Counted from the first letter of the stretch, positions 36,166 through 47,383 are shown. The stretch: 47,814 nt of DNA from Enterococcus thailandicus (GCF_001886265.1 NZ_JXLE01000013.1:34568-82381), one strand, 5' to 3'. Numbers and translations are program-made. The notes: generated by a model not told the origin, from the sequence alone.

Positions 36166-36819
36166 ATGTCATTAAAAAAATATAGTCTACTAAGCATTTT
36201 TTGCTACGGTTTAGTCTTTGTTTCACCTGCCCTTTTAAGAATCACAGGTATTGTTACCTCTTCGACTGGTTTGATTTCGGCCATGACTATTACTTATTTA
36301 CTAGGAGCAGTTTTGCTGCTGTTTTTGTACTTCAAACAAAAGGAACCTTTAACAATAGAGGCAGATGTCCCTAAAGCAAGTGTTCCTGAAATCATTTTAC
36401 TTGGATTAGGTGGTATTTTGATAGCAATCTTTTTACAAGGTGCGGCTGTCGGAATCGAAACTTTCTTATTTGGTCAAAGCGCTCCATCTGAAAATACGCA
36501 AAACATCATCCAAATGATTTTAAAAGCACCCGCATTTATTCTAGCAACGACTATTGGTGGCCCAATCATGGAGGAGCTTGTTTTTCGTCGTAGTATTCTA
36601 GGACTCGTTAGTCACTACTCGAATTTTTGGGTAGGTGCTGTAATCAGTTCTCTACTTTTTGCTGTTGCACATGCAGATGGTCATCTATTGGTTTACTTTT
36701 TCTTAGGTTTCTTCTTTAGTTTATTGTATAAATCAACTGGTCGAATTTGGACTTCAATGATTACACATGTAGGTATGAATACATTGGTCATCGTTGTACA
36801 GTTGTTAATCCAAAAATAA
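36166..36819 (+). CDS. CPBP-family intramembrane metalloprotease
   Basis: The 217-residue membrane protein has about six to eight helices and the Abi/CPBP motifs: EELVFRR (Glu136, Glu137, Arg141) and the second metal site FAVAHADGH, followed by FFLGFFFSLLY. Members process prenylated or signalling peptides and some give immunity to bacteriocins; the substrate here is unknown. AAGGAGG precedes the ATG and a TATAAT lies about 70 bases upstream. It is a single gene with a terminator at 36836-36878. Confidence 0.88.
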   Translation: MSLKKYSLLSIFCYGLVFVSPALLRITGIVTSSTGLISAMTITYLLGAVLLLFLYFKQKEPLTIEADVPKASVPEIILLGLGGILIAIFLQGAAVGIETFLFGQSAPSENTQNIIQMILKAPAFILATTIGGPIMEELVFRRSILGLVSHYSNFWVGAVISSLLFAVAHADGHLLVYFFLGFFFSLLYKSTGRIWTSMITHVGMNTLVIVVQLLIQK

Positions 36820-36835
36820 TTTTTGCTTTCAATTA

Positions 36836-36876
36836 AAAACTGCGACAAAATCTTAAACGATTTTGTCGCAGTTTTT

Positions 36877-36878
<2 letters not shown>
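36836..36878. terminator. Bidirectional terminator between the CPBP and GH1 genes
   Basis: AAAACTGCGACAAAATC pairs with GATTTTGTCGCAGTTTT over a six-base loop, with T tracts in both directions. It touches the GH1 stop codon. Confidence 0.9.
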
Positions 36879-38319
<1,441 letters not shown>

Positions 38320-38346
38320 TCATTTCTCGTTAATTTGTAAAATCGT

Positions 38347-39678
38347 TTATAAAACTTGTGATTCTTCTAATTGATCTGCTTCTGCAAAAGAAAGATCGTT
38401 TTCTTGTGCATAGTTCATTGCATCAATTTTCTTCACGAATGGTAAATAGATAAAGAAACCAATTGCTAAAACAAATGTTTGTAACAACGCCGCTTGCCAG
38501 CCACCTACTAAAAATCCTGAAATAATTGGTGGTGTTGTCCATGGTACTTGTACAGCTGTAAACAATGGAACTAATCCTGTATACAAAGCGAAGTAAGTAA
38601 TCACACCAGAAACAACTGGTGTCGCAATAAATGGAATCGCCATAATCGGGTTCATTACGATTGGTGTTGCAAAAATAATTGGTTCGTTAATGTTAAAGAT
38701 AGCTGGAGCTAAAGATAAACGTCCAAGCTGTTTGAACTGTGCTGATTTTGCAAAGAAAACCATGAACATCACAACACCAATCGTCATCCCAGCACCTGTT
38801 ACTGTCATGAATTGGTCTAAGAATTGTTGCGTAACAATATGTCCACCATTTGCAACGGTCAATGCTTTACCAGATTCAAGAATCTCTGTGTTTGCTAATG
38901 AGTTTGCTTGTAAGATTGGTCCCATGATCCCACCAACAATTGTTGAACCATGTACTCCAAAGAACCATAAGAATGGAACTAAGAAACCAAGCATCAACGC
39001 ACCACCAAGTGAATCTGTTACACCTTGCATTGGGCTTTGGATTACTTCATAAATCCATTGAATCATTGTTGTGCTGAAGACTGCATCAAAGAAAATATAT
39101 ACAAGCATTGCAAAGGTAATCAAAACAGCTGCTGGAATCAACGCTGTAAATGAGTTTGCTACGTTATCCGGCACTTGCTCTGGCAATTTGATTCGAATAT
39201 CTCTTTTTAGGAACCAAGTGTAGCCCCAACCAACAAATAGACCAACCAAGATTGCACTGATCATCCCTTGACCACCAGTCCAACCTTTATCAATTACGTT
39301 ACCAATTACAACACCAGATTCTGCATCCGTCACATCTGAACGCATCGTTAGTAAAAAGATAACCAATGCAATCATCCCTGCTGGTAGCCCTTCAAAGCCT
39401 TCATCTTTGACGTAAGAATAAGCAATCCCAACTACTGCAAAAATTGCCATAATAGCAAATGAAGCACCATACGCTTGGTTAAAATAAACTGCGAGTCCAG
39501 AATTGTTGACCCACTCTGAAACTGCTGTGACGGGGAAGTTAGCAAGTAGTAAGAAAACCGAGCCAACAATTGTGAACGGCATTGTGTATAACATCCCATT
39601 ACGTAACGCAGTAATAGGTTTCGTATTAACAAATTTTAAAACCGGAGGTAAAACTTTCTCATTAATCCATTCATTCAT
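38347..39678 (-). CDS. PTS EIIC permease, cellobiose family (beta-glucoside cluster)
   Basis: The 443-residue membrane protein has the same plan as the EIIC at 32143-33555, but the sequence is well diverged (family blocks FLWFFGVHGSTIVGG and IFNINEPIIFATPIVMNP). It imports the substrate of the GH1 enzyme encoded downstream. No EIIA or EIIB is linked, so shared soluble EII components from elsewhere must be used. ATG follows AAGGAGAG. Upstream are a CcpA-site match at 39777-39790 and the rpiR gene. Confidence 0.92.
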   Translation of the reverse strand: MNEWINEKVLPPVLKFVNTKPITALRNGMLYTMPFTIVGSVFLLLANFPVTAVSEWVNNSGLAVYFNQAYGASFAIMAIFAVVGIAYSYVKDEGFEGLPAGMIALVIFLLTMRSDVTDAESGVVIGNVIDKGWTGGQGMISAILVGLFVGWGYTWFLKRDIRIKLPEQVPDNVANSFTALIPAAVLITFAMLVYIFFDAVFSTTMIQWIYEVIQSPMQGVTDSLGGALMLGFLVPFLWFFGVHGSTIVGGIMGPILQANSLANTEILESGKALTVANGGHIVTQQFLDQFMTVTGAGMTIGVVMFMVFFAKSAQFKQLGRLSLAPAIFNINEPIIFATPIVMNPIMAIPFIATPVVSGVITYFALYTGLVPLFTAVQVPWTTPPIISGFLVGGWQAALLQTFVLAIGFFIYLPFVKKIDAMNYAQENDLSFAEADQLEESQVL

Positions 39679-39776
39679 AATACTTCTCTCCTTATCCAGT
39701 TAAATTAAAAAAATCATCCAATAAAAAATAAGTGCATTTCATCCAATAAATCCTATTCTATACTCCTTTCTTTTTT

Positions 39777-39790
39777 TGTATCCGTTTACA
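39777..39790 (-). promoter_or_regulatory. Probable CcpA-binding cre site
   Basis: Read leftward, TGTAAACGGATACA matches the TGWAARCGYTWWCA consensus at 12 of 14 positions. It lies just downstream of a possible promoter (TTGTAC and TATATG, leftward), consistent with glucose repression of the EIIC-GH1 operon. Confidence 0.6.
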
Positions 39791-39820
39791 TATATAACTA
39801 TAACTAACCTGTACAAAGAA

Positions 39821-39884
39821 AAAAAGAGCTTAGCCTTCTGAAGGAACATGTTCCAACAAAAAAAACAGGCTAATGCGCTCTTTC
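39821..39884 (-). terminator. Terminator of rpiR
   Basis: AAAGAGC pairs with GCTCTTT and TTAGCCT with AGGCTAA, with a GGAACATGTTCC palindrome in the loop. Read leftward a T tract follows. The stem covers the last codons of rpiR, so rpiR and EIIC are separate transcripts. Confidence 0.7.
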
Positions 39885-40619
39885 TATTTCTTGACTCGCT
39901 TTTTGCGCTAACATTTCTAATAAAGTCACCACCGGAACTTGTGTTGTCAGGTTTAGCGATTCCTCTTTTCCTCTTGTTTCTGGCATATAATAAGACAAAT
40001 TATAGTCTGCCAAACGAGCAATCGTCGAGGTTTCATCATTTGTAATACTAAGAACTTTTGCACCGTAGCGTTTAAAATCCTCTGTTTTTTCAATCATTTC
40101 AACCGTTTCACCTGATACAGACAAAATGATTGCTAATGTACTTTCTAATCCGCGAGAAGGGACTGGAGCAAACGGATCAGTGATGCTATAGGCATTCAAC
40201 CCTAAATTGATAAAATAACGACTACCATATAATCCAAGGACACCACTTGTACCAATTCCAGAAAAAGCAACATGACGGGCTTCTAAAATCATTTGGACTG
40301 CTTGCTCCAAAACGATTCGATAACTTTCATTATTGACCTTTTTCAAAAAAGAATCTACCTGAACCGTTGCATCATAAAATTGTTCAAACATCTGTTGTTT
40401 TGCTTGTGTTTGATAATTTTTTATTGCAAATTTCAGCTCAGAAAAGCCTTGTAAGCCCAATTTGTTACAGCAACGTAAAATCGTCGAAGTTGACACATGG
40501 CATGCATCTGACAATTGACGAATCGTCATTTTTGACACTTCTTCTAAATGAGCAATCAAGTAATTATAAACAATCATCTCCAGCTCATTCAGTTGCTTGA
40601 TTTTTTCTGCTTCAAACAC
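39870..40619 (-). CDS. RpiR-family sugar-phosphate-sensing regulator
   Basis: The 249-residue protein has the N-terminal HTH_6 domain (residues 1-75: MTIRQLSDACHVSTSTILRCCNKLG) and a SIS sugar-phosphate-binding domain (about 100-230: ARHVAFSGIGTSGVLGLYGSRYF, then LSVSGETVEMIE). GTG at 40619 is taken as start because AAAGGAGGGG lies just upstream; an ATG six codons earlier overlaps that binding site. It is upstream of the EIIC-GH1 operon and is the likely regulator, sensing the phosphorylated sugar. Confidence 0.9.
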   Translation of the reverse strand: MFEAEKIKQLNELEMIVYNYLIAHLEEVSKMTIRQLSDACHVSTSTILRCCNKLGLQGFSELKFAIKNYQTQAKQQMFEQFYDATVQVDSFLKKVNNESYRIVLEQAVQMILEARHVAFSGIGTSGVLGLYGSRYFINLGLNAYSITDPFAPVPSRGLESTLAIILSVSGETVEMIEKTEDFKRYGAKVLSITNDETSTIARLADYNLSYYMPETRGKEESLNLTTQVPVVTLLEMLAQKASQEIERAH

Positions 40620-40766
40620 GGCTCCCCCTCCTTTCATTATCTTTTAATTATAACAGAGCAATAATTATAAAAGAAAGTCTGGTGTTGAAATCTTCTATAA
40701 AAAACCAATCCTTTGACCCAAGTGACATAACTTCATACAATAAAGGAAATGATAGGAGGTTTTTTG

Positions 40767-41396
40767 ATGAAAATAGCAATTATTGGCGCAACTGGTCACG
40801 CAGGTTCATTGATTTTGAAGGAGGCTCTTGCTCGTCATCTTGACGTTACAGCCATTGTCAGAAATGCCAAAAAATTAACAGTAAGTGTTCCATTTATTGA
40901 AAAGGATTTATACGATTTGACGACTGAAGACCTTGCTCCTTTTGACGTTGTTGTTGATGCGTTCAATGCACCTGTAGGTAAGAAAGAAATGCATCAAACA
41001 TCCCTTGCACACTTAGCAAAAATTTTAGCGAATACTTCGACTCGTTTACTTGTCGTTGGTGGTGCTTCTTCTCTATTTATTGATCCAGAAAAAACAACTC
41101 GTATGATTGACCAAGTACCAGAAGACGCACCTTTTTATCCAACAGCTTTCCATATGTCGCAAGCACTTGTTCATTTAAAAGACACAAAAGGACTTCGTTG
41201 GACCTATATCAGTCCAGCTGCGTTCTTCAATCCAACAGGCGAACGAACAGGAAAATATCAACTAGATGATGACTTTCTTCATAAGAATGCACAGGGAGAA
41301 AGCGTTGTCAGCATGGCAGACTATGCCATTGCTTTGATTGACGAAGTACTGGCAGATAAACATGAGAATGAGCATGTTAGTGTCGTGAGCCAATAA
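40767..41396 (+). CDS. NAD(P)-binding Rossmann-fold protein (NmrA/SDR-like)
   Basis: The 209-residue protein starts KIAIIGATGHAGSLI, the dinucleotide-binding GxxGxxG motif of atypical short-chain dehydrogenases, and continues with DVVVDAFNAP, LLVVGGASSLF and a late WTYISPAAFFNP. Such proteins are NAD(P)-sensing reductases or regulators of unknown substrate. ATG at 40767 follows AGGAGG; the frame is open six codons earlier. It is a single gene with a terminator at 41410-41456. Confidence 0.82.
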   Translation: MKIAIIGATGHAGSLILKEALARHLDVTAIVRNAKKLTVSVPFIEKDLYDLTTEDLAPFDVVVDAFNAPVGKKEMHQTSLAHLAKILANTSTRLLVVGGASSLFIDPEKTTRMIDQVPEDAPFYPTAFHMSQALVHLKDTKGLRWTYISPAAFFNPTGERTGKYQLDDDFLHKNAQGESVVSMADYAIALIDEVLADKHENEHVSVVSQ

Positions 41397-41409
41397 AGCA
41401 GTTAAAATA

Positions 41410-41456
41410 AAAAAGGTGCAACCGGTTAGCTAAAAATAACCGATTGCACCTTTTTT
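41410..41456 (+). terminator. Terminator of the NmrA-like gene
   Basis: AAAAAGGTGCAA pairs with TTGCACCTTTTTT and CGGTTA with TAACCG inside. Confidence 0.88.
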
Positions 41457-41518
41457 ATTTGGAATGAATACTTTATGTTCTTAATAGAAAGCAGATTGCT
41501 AGAAAGCATCTTGTTACT

Positions 41519-41783
41519 TAACGTTTTACACCACAATCTTTACCTTCGGTGTTCCCAAAGCAACTTCTTCAGCAATAAGACCTCTTCCCATAAAAATATG
41601 AAAAACTATTTTTGTCAGTTGCTCATTATTTTTTCGGAGTTAACCGCTTGGAGCCACAACCTTTATTTACGGTGTTCCCAAAACAGCTCCTCGATATAGC
41701 TTGCATCCATATCAAAATATGGAAAGCTATTTTGAATGACTGTTCGCTATCTAGTCGGAGCTGAACGTTTTGTGCCACAACCT
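41519..41783 (-). repeat. Modular hairpin repeat array, locus 4 (3' of yycJ)
   Basis: Read leftward: one unit at 41670-41783 (arms AGATAGC and GCTATATCGAG, CAAAATA and TATTTTG), one at 41547-41662, and the first bases of a third (41519-41540). The middle unit is chimeric: its first arm (AATAATGAGCAACTG) belongs to the type at 10292 and its second arm (GGGAAGAGGTCTTATTGC) to the type at 10413, so its mid-stem cannot form. The array begins two bases after the yycJ stop. Confidence 0.88.
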
Positions 41784-41785
41784 TT

Positions 41786-42595
41786 TTAAATCGAAAACAA
41801 TTCCGTCGCCTGATCAGGATCCGTATCGTACACATCAAAATCAGAACCCACACCAAAATCCTTTTCTTTTAACGTATTTTCCATCGTCAAATGCGCCAAC
41901 TCTTTCAAGTTGTTTTCTTTACTCAAATGACCTAAATAGATGCGTTTTGTCCGATTACCAATTACATCAGTCATCACTAATGCACCATCTTCATTTGATA
42001 AATGACCACGATCTCCCAAAATTCGTTGTTTTAAATTCCAAGGATAAGAACCCATTCGCAACATTTCTAAATCGTGATTACTTTCCATTAGATAGCCGTC
42101 CGCATTTTCAATAATTCCACGCATATAATCACTACAGTAACCAGTGTCCGTTAGCATCACAAATGAATGATTTTCTTTGTAGATACGATAAAACTGTGGC
42201 GCAGCCGCATCATGCGAAACACCAAAACTTTCAATATCTACATCCCCAAAAGTTTGGACTTTTCCCATTTCAAATAAATGTTTTTGCTCGACGGGGACAT
42301 TGCCAATCAATGGCGACATTGCTTCCCACGTTTTTTCATTGGCATACACATCTAAATGATATTTCCGCGCCAGCACACCTACACCATGAATGTGATCTCG
42401 ATGTTCATGCGTTACTAGAATGCCATCTAAATCTTCAGGTTTACGATCAATTTGAGCCATCAAGGAAGTAATTTTTTTCCCGCTAAGACCTGCATCCACC
42501 AATAGTCGTTTCTTCTCACTTTCTAAATAAAGTGAGTTTCCTGAACTCCCACTCGCAAGGATACTGATTTTAAAAGCTGGTTTTTCTTCGACCAT
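41786..42595 (-). CDS. yycJ: Metallo-beta-lactamase-fold protein YycJ/WalJ
   Basis: The 269-residue protein carries the metal motif HEHRDH (His63, His65, Asp67, His68) and SILASGSSGNS near the N terminus, both typical of WalJ. WalJ is a predicted nuclease of the Wal operon, linked in other Firmicutes to coordination of replication with cell division. It is the last gene of the operon here and no htrA follows. Its TAA is followed almost at once by the hairpin array at 41519-41783. AAGGGAAG precedes the ATG. Confidence 0.93.
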   Translation of the reverse strand: MVEEKPAFKISILASGSSGNSLYLESEKKRLLVDAGLSGKKITSLMAQIDRKPEDLDGILVTHEHRDHIHGVGVLARKYHLDVYANEKTWEAMSPLIGNVPVEQKHLFEMGKVQTFGDVDIESFGVSHDAAAPQFYRIYKENHSFVMLTDTGYCSDYMRGIIENADGYLMESNHDLEMLRMGSYPWNLKQRILGDRGHLSNEDGALVMTDVIGNRTKRIYLGHLSKENNLKELAHLTMENTLKEKDFGVGSDFDVYDTDPDQATELFSI

Positions 42596-42650
42596 TTATT
42601 TATTACTTCCCTTCTTCACACTGTAAACTTTTTTCATTATACCTACTTTT

Positions 42651-43523
42651 TTAATTATCTTCCACTTTTGGAACCACATTATTTGTCACAATCGTATTAC
42701 TGAATGCGTTGACTGATTCAATTTGAACACTTTTATCACTCGTTTCAATAGCCACATACCAAATTGGAACATATACATTTTTTTCACGAACCTTCACGAT
42801 ACAAGAATAAGCAAGTTGACGCCACAAAATTTTTGAAGAACTAGGAATCTTATTATTCACATAAAGCGTTTGGATTGCTTCCTCTTCTGAATATAGATCC
42901 ATTTTTTCACGTAGATGTTCAATGTTTGTTAAGTGCGTCTGGGTATATTTCGTCAGTTTATAAACACCCTCGTCTTTTTCCACTATAAAATTGATTTCAG
43001 CAGTATCGTCATGAAATGGGATTCCTTCATAGGACTGGCTTGCTTCAATTTCTAGTGAATTTCCTTCTAATGTGGAGAAATTCGACATAAATTCATATTC
43101 ATCACCATAAAGTACGTTATTTTGACTATTCAAAAATTCTGTAATCGAATGTTTGGTCTGTTTGTTGTCGATTTTGTACTTTTCAGATTCTTCAGCAGTG
43201 AACGTCTTCGTTAAAGTCGACAGCCCATCAAAAGTGATTCCACTACGAAGTAGCCCTGTTGGATTCTTCTTTCGGTGTTGTGCTAAGACCGTACCAAGAT
43301 CGCTTTGTTCGGCACTTAAATAGTATCCCTGTTTACTCTCAGAAGAAATATTTCCTGAATAAGAAATATCATCACTAGCTAGACGATTTTGCAGCGATTC
43401 TGTTTGGTCTGAACGTATCACATTGTTTTCTTGATTCATTGCCTCGTGATAACTGCTGAATAAAAAAACATTGAGGCCTAAGAAAGCTAGGAAAAAAATC
43501 CATTCAATTTTTTTAAAGTCCAC
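42651..43523 (-). CDS. yycI: WalK-regulatory membrane protein YycI
   Basis: YycI and YycH bind the sensor kinase WalK through their membrane helices and tune its activity. The 290-residue protein has one N-terminal helix (about residues 9-26) and an extracellular domain rich in beta structure (SYSGNISSESKQGYYLSAEQ; the C-terminal VPIWYVAIETSDKSVQIESVNAF is typical). The start is GTG, directly after the yycH stop, with GGGGGCG inside the end of yycH acting as binding site. Adjacent position and order agree with the standard Wal operon. Confidence 0.92.
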   Translation of the reverse strand: MDFKKIEWIFFLAFLGLNVFLFSSYHEAMNQENNVIRSDQTESLQNRLASDDISYSGNISSESKQGYYLSAEQSDLGTVLAQHRKKNPTGLLRSGITFDGLSTLTKTFTAEESEKYKIDNKQTKHSITEFLNSQNNVLYGDEYEFMSNFSTLEGNSLEIEASQSYEGIPFHDDTAEINFIVEKDEGVYKLTKYTQTHLTNIEHLREKMDLYSEEEAIQTLYVNNKIPSSSKILWRQLAYSCIVKVREKNVYVPIWYVAIETSDKSVQIESVNAFSNTIVTNNVVPKVEDN

Positions 43524-44843
43524 TTAGTTCGCCCCCATTTCAGCTAGTTTGTTAGACAACTCACTGGCGGAGTACCAATTCCCTTGATATTTCACATACC
43601 ATTCTGGTAACAAGTCTACGACCCGGTTCGTTTCTTTGATATTTTGCCACGTGTAACCAATAATGACTGATTCAAGTTCTTCCTTTTCCGCACCATGGGT
43701 AACTAATTGTTGAATAACGTCTGCCGTACTAGCCAATTCCACTGACTCGTCTGAAGGAATAGGTACTTGGATTGCATTTAAGCTGGTCTGAATGTTAACT
43801 TGCGTTTTTTCAGTAGCTTCACCATTAATCGTTATACCAACTTTGCCTTTACTATCCGTGCCAAACACTGGGAATCCTTCAACAAAAATCCGATAGTCAA
43901 TTTGATTATCCGTACGATCAAAATAATGAAGATTTCCTAAGTTGCTGCCAATTTTACTAATGTATGGAAAACTTTTCGAGTAAATATTTCCGTTATTATT
44001 TGTATCAGATAACTCTCCACGAAAATCTACAACTTGACTGGCAGAATGAATCGTCATCGTTTCATTGCCACCATAAAAAATCAGTTCGCTGCTTTCATCA
44101 TTATTTTTCACTTCATCTGGGGATTGAAAGAAAGCATTTCGAAAAAGTGTGTACGGTTGTTGCGATAAAATATAACTGTATTTTTTTAACTTAATTGGTG
44201 ATTCTGTATCATATTGATGAGCAATCACAGATGTTTTTTTAGACATTTTAGTCCATTTATTTTCATCAAAAGATAACTCTTTTTTGATGTCTTCCCAGTC
44301 TAAAGAAAGGTTAGCTTCATAAATCGTTTGATGAACAAAATCCAAGAAACGAATTTTTTTATTTTTTTCATCAAACTGAATACAAGTAAAAGAAATCATC
44401 TCTGTATCATCAGATAGATTACTTACATCTAAGTTCAACCCAAATGCTTGGATATATTCTTGTAACAAAAATGGTGCTAGATAAGTTAACTCAAAGCCTT
44501 CCGAAAGTTCCTTTTTCTGATCAAATTCAGTTTTATCTCCTGTAACCACTTCTGAAAGCTTACCAAAACGAGCTTTACCGATTACTGTTTGCAGGCGCGA
44601 AACTAAGTTTTCACTATTTGTTTCTTGGATATTTTCTCCTTGGACCCACGTCACGTGTAGTGGTAAAAAAATTTCTGAAGATTTTCGATTTGATTGTGAT
44701 TCAGTCATCACTTGTGAACTCGTTTCGTCAACATTCACTGTTTCTTTTCCAGCAGGACTTAGCCAGATGACATAGGAGAAATATAAACTCAGTGCAACCA
44801 TCAAAACTAGTCCAATCCGGATGATTTTCCCTGAAATTTTCAT
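43524..44843 (-). CDS. yycH: WalK-regulatory membrane protein YycH
   Basis: The 439-residue protein has one N-terminal transmembrane helix (about residues 6-25) and a large extracellular part. ATG at 44843 is preferred because AGGAGG lies ten bases upstream; a GTG two codons earlier is only four bases from it. The ATG overlaps the walK stop as ATGA, so it is translationally coupled to the kinase. Family role: negative control of WalK together with YycI. Confidence 0.9.
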   Translation of the reverse strand: MKISGKIIRIGLVLMVALSLYFSYVIWLSPAGKETVNVDETSSQVMTESQSNRKSSEIFLPLHVTWVQGENIQETNSENLVSRLQTVIGKARFGKLSEVVTGDKTEFDQKKELSEGFELTYLAPFLLQEYIQAFGLNLDVSNLSDDTEMISFTCIQFDEKNKKIRFLDFVHQTIYEANLSLDWEDIKKELSFDENKWTKMSKKTSVIAHQYDTESPIKLKKYSYILSQQPYTLFRNAFFQSPDEVKNNDESSELIFYGGNETMTIHSASQVVDFRGELSDTNNNGNIYSKSFPYISKIGSNLGNLHYFDRTDNQIDYRIFVEGFPVFGTDSKGKVGITINGEATEKTQVNIQTSLNAIQVPIPSDESVELASTADVIQQLVTHGAEKEELESVIIGYTWQNIKETNRVVDLLPEWYVKYQGNWYSASELSNKLAEMGAN

Positions 44844-46675
44844 TCCCACCAGTCCTCCTCATATGGTTCATATGGTAATGAAATATAGAAAGTCGAACCT
44901 TGACCTTCTTTACTTTCTGCCCAAATGGCGCCTCGGTGTGCCTTAACTACTTCACGCGAAATCGCTAAGCCAAGACCTGTTCCGCCTTGAGCACGTGCCC
45001 GAGCTTTGTCTACACGATAAAAACGCTCGAATACTCGAGTCAAATCTTTTTTAGGGATACCTAGCCCCTGGTCAGTTATGCTTAGAATAACGTTATTATG
45101 TGTTTCTAACAAACGGCAAGTAATCGTTCCTCCATCAGGAGAATATTTAATAGCGTTATTCATGATATTGTCGATTACTTGTATGATTTTGTCAGTATCT
45201 ATTTCAACCCAGAGATCTCGTTGGGTAAATTCACGGCGAATCGCATATTTTTTTTCTTGATTACCAACCATCATATCGAAACGATCAAGTACAAAATTGA
45301 TTAGCTCATTAAAATTGACGTATTCTAATTGCAGCTGTGTGTTTCCCGTGTCCATTCGAGAAAGATTCAATAAGTCATTGATCATCCGAATCATTCGGTC
45401 TGTTTCATCTAAAGTGACCTTCAAAAAGTTCGGTGCAATTTCTTCGTCTTGCCACGCGCCTTCGCTCAACGCTTCAATATAGCTACGCATACTTGTTAAC
45501 GGTGTGCGTAGTTCATGGGAAACATTGGAAACAAACTCACGACGTTCACGTTCTGTTTTTTCTTGCTCAGTTACATCATGTAAGACAGCTACCAGACCAC
45601 TAATAAAGCCTGATTCACGACGAATCATGGAGAAATCAACGCGTAAAATCATTTGGTCACTTTCAGTGGAGCCTGTTGAACGATCGAGAACCATTTCATC
45701 TGGATTCTCTAATAATTTACGCAACGTATATTCTTCTTCGATGTCAAGCAAGGTCAAAATAGACTGACCAATTGCCTCTTCATTTTTAATATCTAACAAC
45801 GATAAAGCCATATCGTTAATCGTAATGACTTTTCCTCGACGATCGGTTGCAATGACCCCATCCGTCATATGCGAAAGGACACTATCCAACCGATTTCGTT
45901 CAGCTTCCATCGTATCTTGTGCTTCTTCGATTCGTTCAGCCAACTGGTTAAAAGTATCTGCCAATTGCCCCAATTCATCTTGTCCATGGACTTTTACTTT
46001 TCGACTATAGTCACCCCGCGCAATGCGGATAGCTTGTTCGCGCATTTCGCCAATTGGTTGTGTAATCGAACGTGCAACTAAGACCGACACAATCATGGAA
46101 ATGAATGCCGCAATCAGAGAAGCCGTGAAAAAGATAATCGCTGTGTTACTAATTTCTGAGTACTTTTGTTCAATATCACTTTTGACGTAAAGAGCCCCGA
46201 TGACGGCATCGCCGGTCGGGGACAGAATAGGCTGAACATTAATATTTACCCGCTTGTCATCTGAATCAAGTGCGACATAACGTTTAGTAGTAAAATCATC
46301 AACGGCTACATAATCATTTTTCTTACCGATAGAACTTTGTTCACTTACATCCGTTGTCCCCCGAATGATCCCTTTTTCGTCAACCACACGAATTTCGATA
46401 ATATCACTTGAAGCACTATTTTCGATAAAACGTTTGATATTCGCATTGACCTCATCTGGATCTGCCGTATCTTTTCGACTAAGCTCAGGGCTAATTGTTG
46501 AAGCTAATGAGACAACTGTCTGATTCATATCTTTGATAAAAGTGTTGATCGTGGAGCGCTCCAAACCACGTATAAAATACGCACCAATAATTTCAATCGA
46601 AATCAATAAAATCAAAATAAATGTAATGGCGATTTTAAAATTGACTGATCGAAAAAAGCGGACCTTTTTCTTCAT
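44840..46675 (-). CDS. walK: Essential cell-wall sensor histidine kinase WalK (VicK)
   Basis: The 611-residue kinase has an N-terminal helix (about 14-35), an extracellular sensor domain (36-175), a second helix (about 178-201), a HAMP domain (202-254), a PAS domain (about 260-370), the phospho-acceptor motif SHELRTPLTS with His387, and an ATPase domain with DNIMNNAIKYSP and the G box GTGLGLAI. This domain order defines the streptococcal/enterococcal type with a full extracellular domain. It lies three bases after walR and controls cell-wall hydrolase genes through WalR. Confidence 0.97.
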   Translation of the reverse strand: MKKKVRFFRSVNFKIAITFILILLISIEIIGAYFIRGLERSTINTFIKDMNQTVVSLASTISPELSRKDTADPDEVNANIKRFIENSASSDIIEIRVVDEKGIIRGTTDVSEQSSIGKKNDYVAVDDFTTKRYVALDSDDKRVNINVQPILSPTGDAVIGALYVKSDIEQKYSEISNTAIIFFTASLIAAFISMIVSVLVARSITQPIGEMREQAIRIARGDYSRKVKVHGQDELGQLADTFNQLAERIEEAQDTMEAERNRLDSVLSHMTDGVIATDRRGKVITINDMALSLLDIKNEEAIGQSILTLLDIEEEYTLRKLLENPDEMVLDRSTGSTESDQMILRVDFSMIRRESGFISGLVAVLHDVTEQEKTERERREFVSNVSHELRTPLTSMRSYIEALSEGAWQDEEIAPNFLKVTLDETDRMIRMINDLLNLSRMDTGNTQLQLEYVNFNELINFVLDRFDMMVGNQEKKYAIRREFTQRDLWVEIDTDKIIQVIDNIMNNAIKYSPDGGTITCRLLETHNNVILSITDQGLGIPKKDLTRVFERFYRVDKARARAQGGTGLGLAISREVVKAHRGAIWAESKEGQGSTFYISLPYEPYEEDWWE

Positions 46676-46678
46676 TGA

Positions 46679-47383
46679 TTACTCCTGTTCTGGGTTACGC
46701 AAGTAGTAACCGACGCCACGACGCGTAACTAAATAGTTCGGGTGACTTGGATTATCTTCGATTTTTTCGCGCAAACGACGTACAGTAACATCAACTGTTC
46801 GGACATCACCAAAATAGTCGTAACCCCAAACAGTCTGTAGTAAATGCTCACGTGTCATTACTTGTCCAATATGTTTTGCTAGATAGAAAAGCAACTCAAA
46901 CTCACGATGTGTCAACTCAATTGTTTCGCCACGTTTCGTTACCATGTAAGCATCTGGATGGATTGTTAGATCACCAATTGTTAGTTCTGATGGTGTTACC
47001 TCTTCCACTTCTTTTGCAGCTGCTGCGCCACGACGTAAATTGGCTTTGACACGAGCTACCAATTCTCGATTCGAAAACGGTTTTGTCACGTAGTCATCCG
47101 CACCAAGTTCTAATCCTAAAACTTTATCAATTTCAGAATCTTTTGCAGTTACCATGATGATCGGCATGTCATAAGTTTTACGAACTTCTCGTGCTACTTC
47201 TAGCCCATCCATTTTTGGCAACATCAAATCTAATAAAATCAAATCAGGTACTACCTCTTCGACTTTTTCTAAGGCTTCTTCGCCATCGTACGCAGTGTAA
47301 ACATCGTAACCTTCTTTTGTTAAATTAAACTTAACGATATCCGAAATCGGCTTTTCGTCATCGACAACTAAAATTTTTTTCAT
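46679..47383 (-). CDS. walR: Response regulator WalR (VicR), OmpR type
   Basis: The 234-residue protein has a receiver domain (residues 2-118; acidic Asp8/Asp9, phospho-acceptor Asp52 in LLDLMLP, Thr79, Lys101) and a winged-helix DNA-binding domain (about 135-232: [31 protein letters not shown]). ATG at 47383 is preferred over an upstream frame to 47413, because GAGGTGG lies directly before it and the family always begins KKILVVDDE. It is the first gene of the operon. Confidence 0.98.
   Translation of the reverse strand: MKKILVVDDEKPISDIVKFNLTKEGYDVYTAYDGEEALEKVEEVVPDLILLDLMLPKMDGLEVAREVRKTYDMPIIMVTAKDSEIDKVLGLELGADDYVTKPFSNRELVARVKANLRRGAAAAKEVEEVTPSELTIGDLTIHPDAYMVTKRGETIELTHREFELLFYLAKHIGQVMTREHLLQTVWGYDYFGDVRTVDVTVRRLREKIEDNPSHPNYLVTRRGVGYYLRNPEQE

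Noticed and set aside
39845-39856. GGAACATGTTCC palindrome, at first sight a LexA box
   Set aside because: Only two bases separate GAAC and GTTC, whereas LexA needs four. It is the loop of the rpiR terminator.
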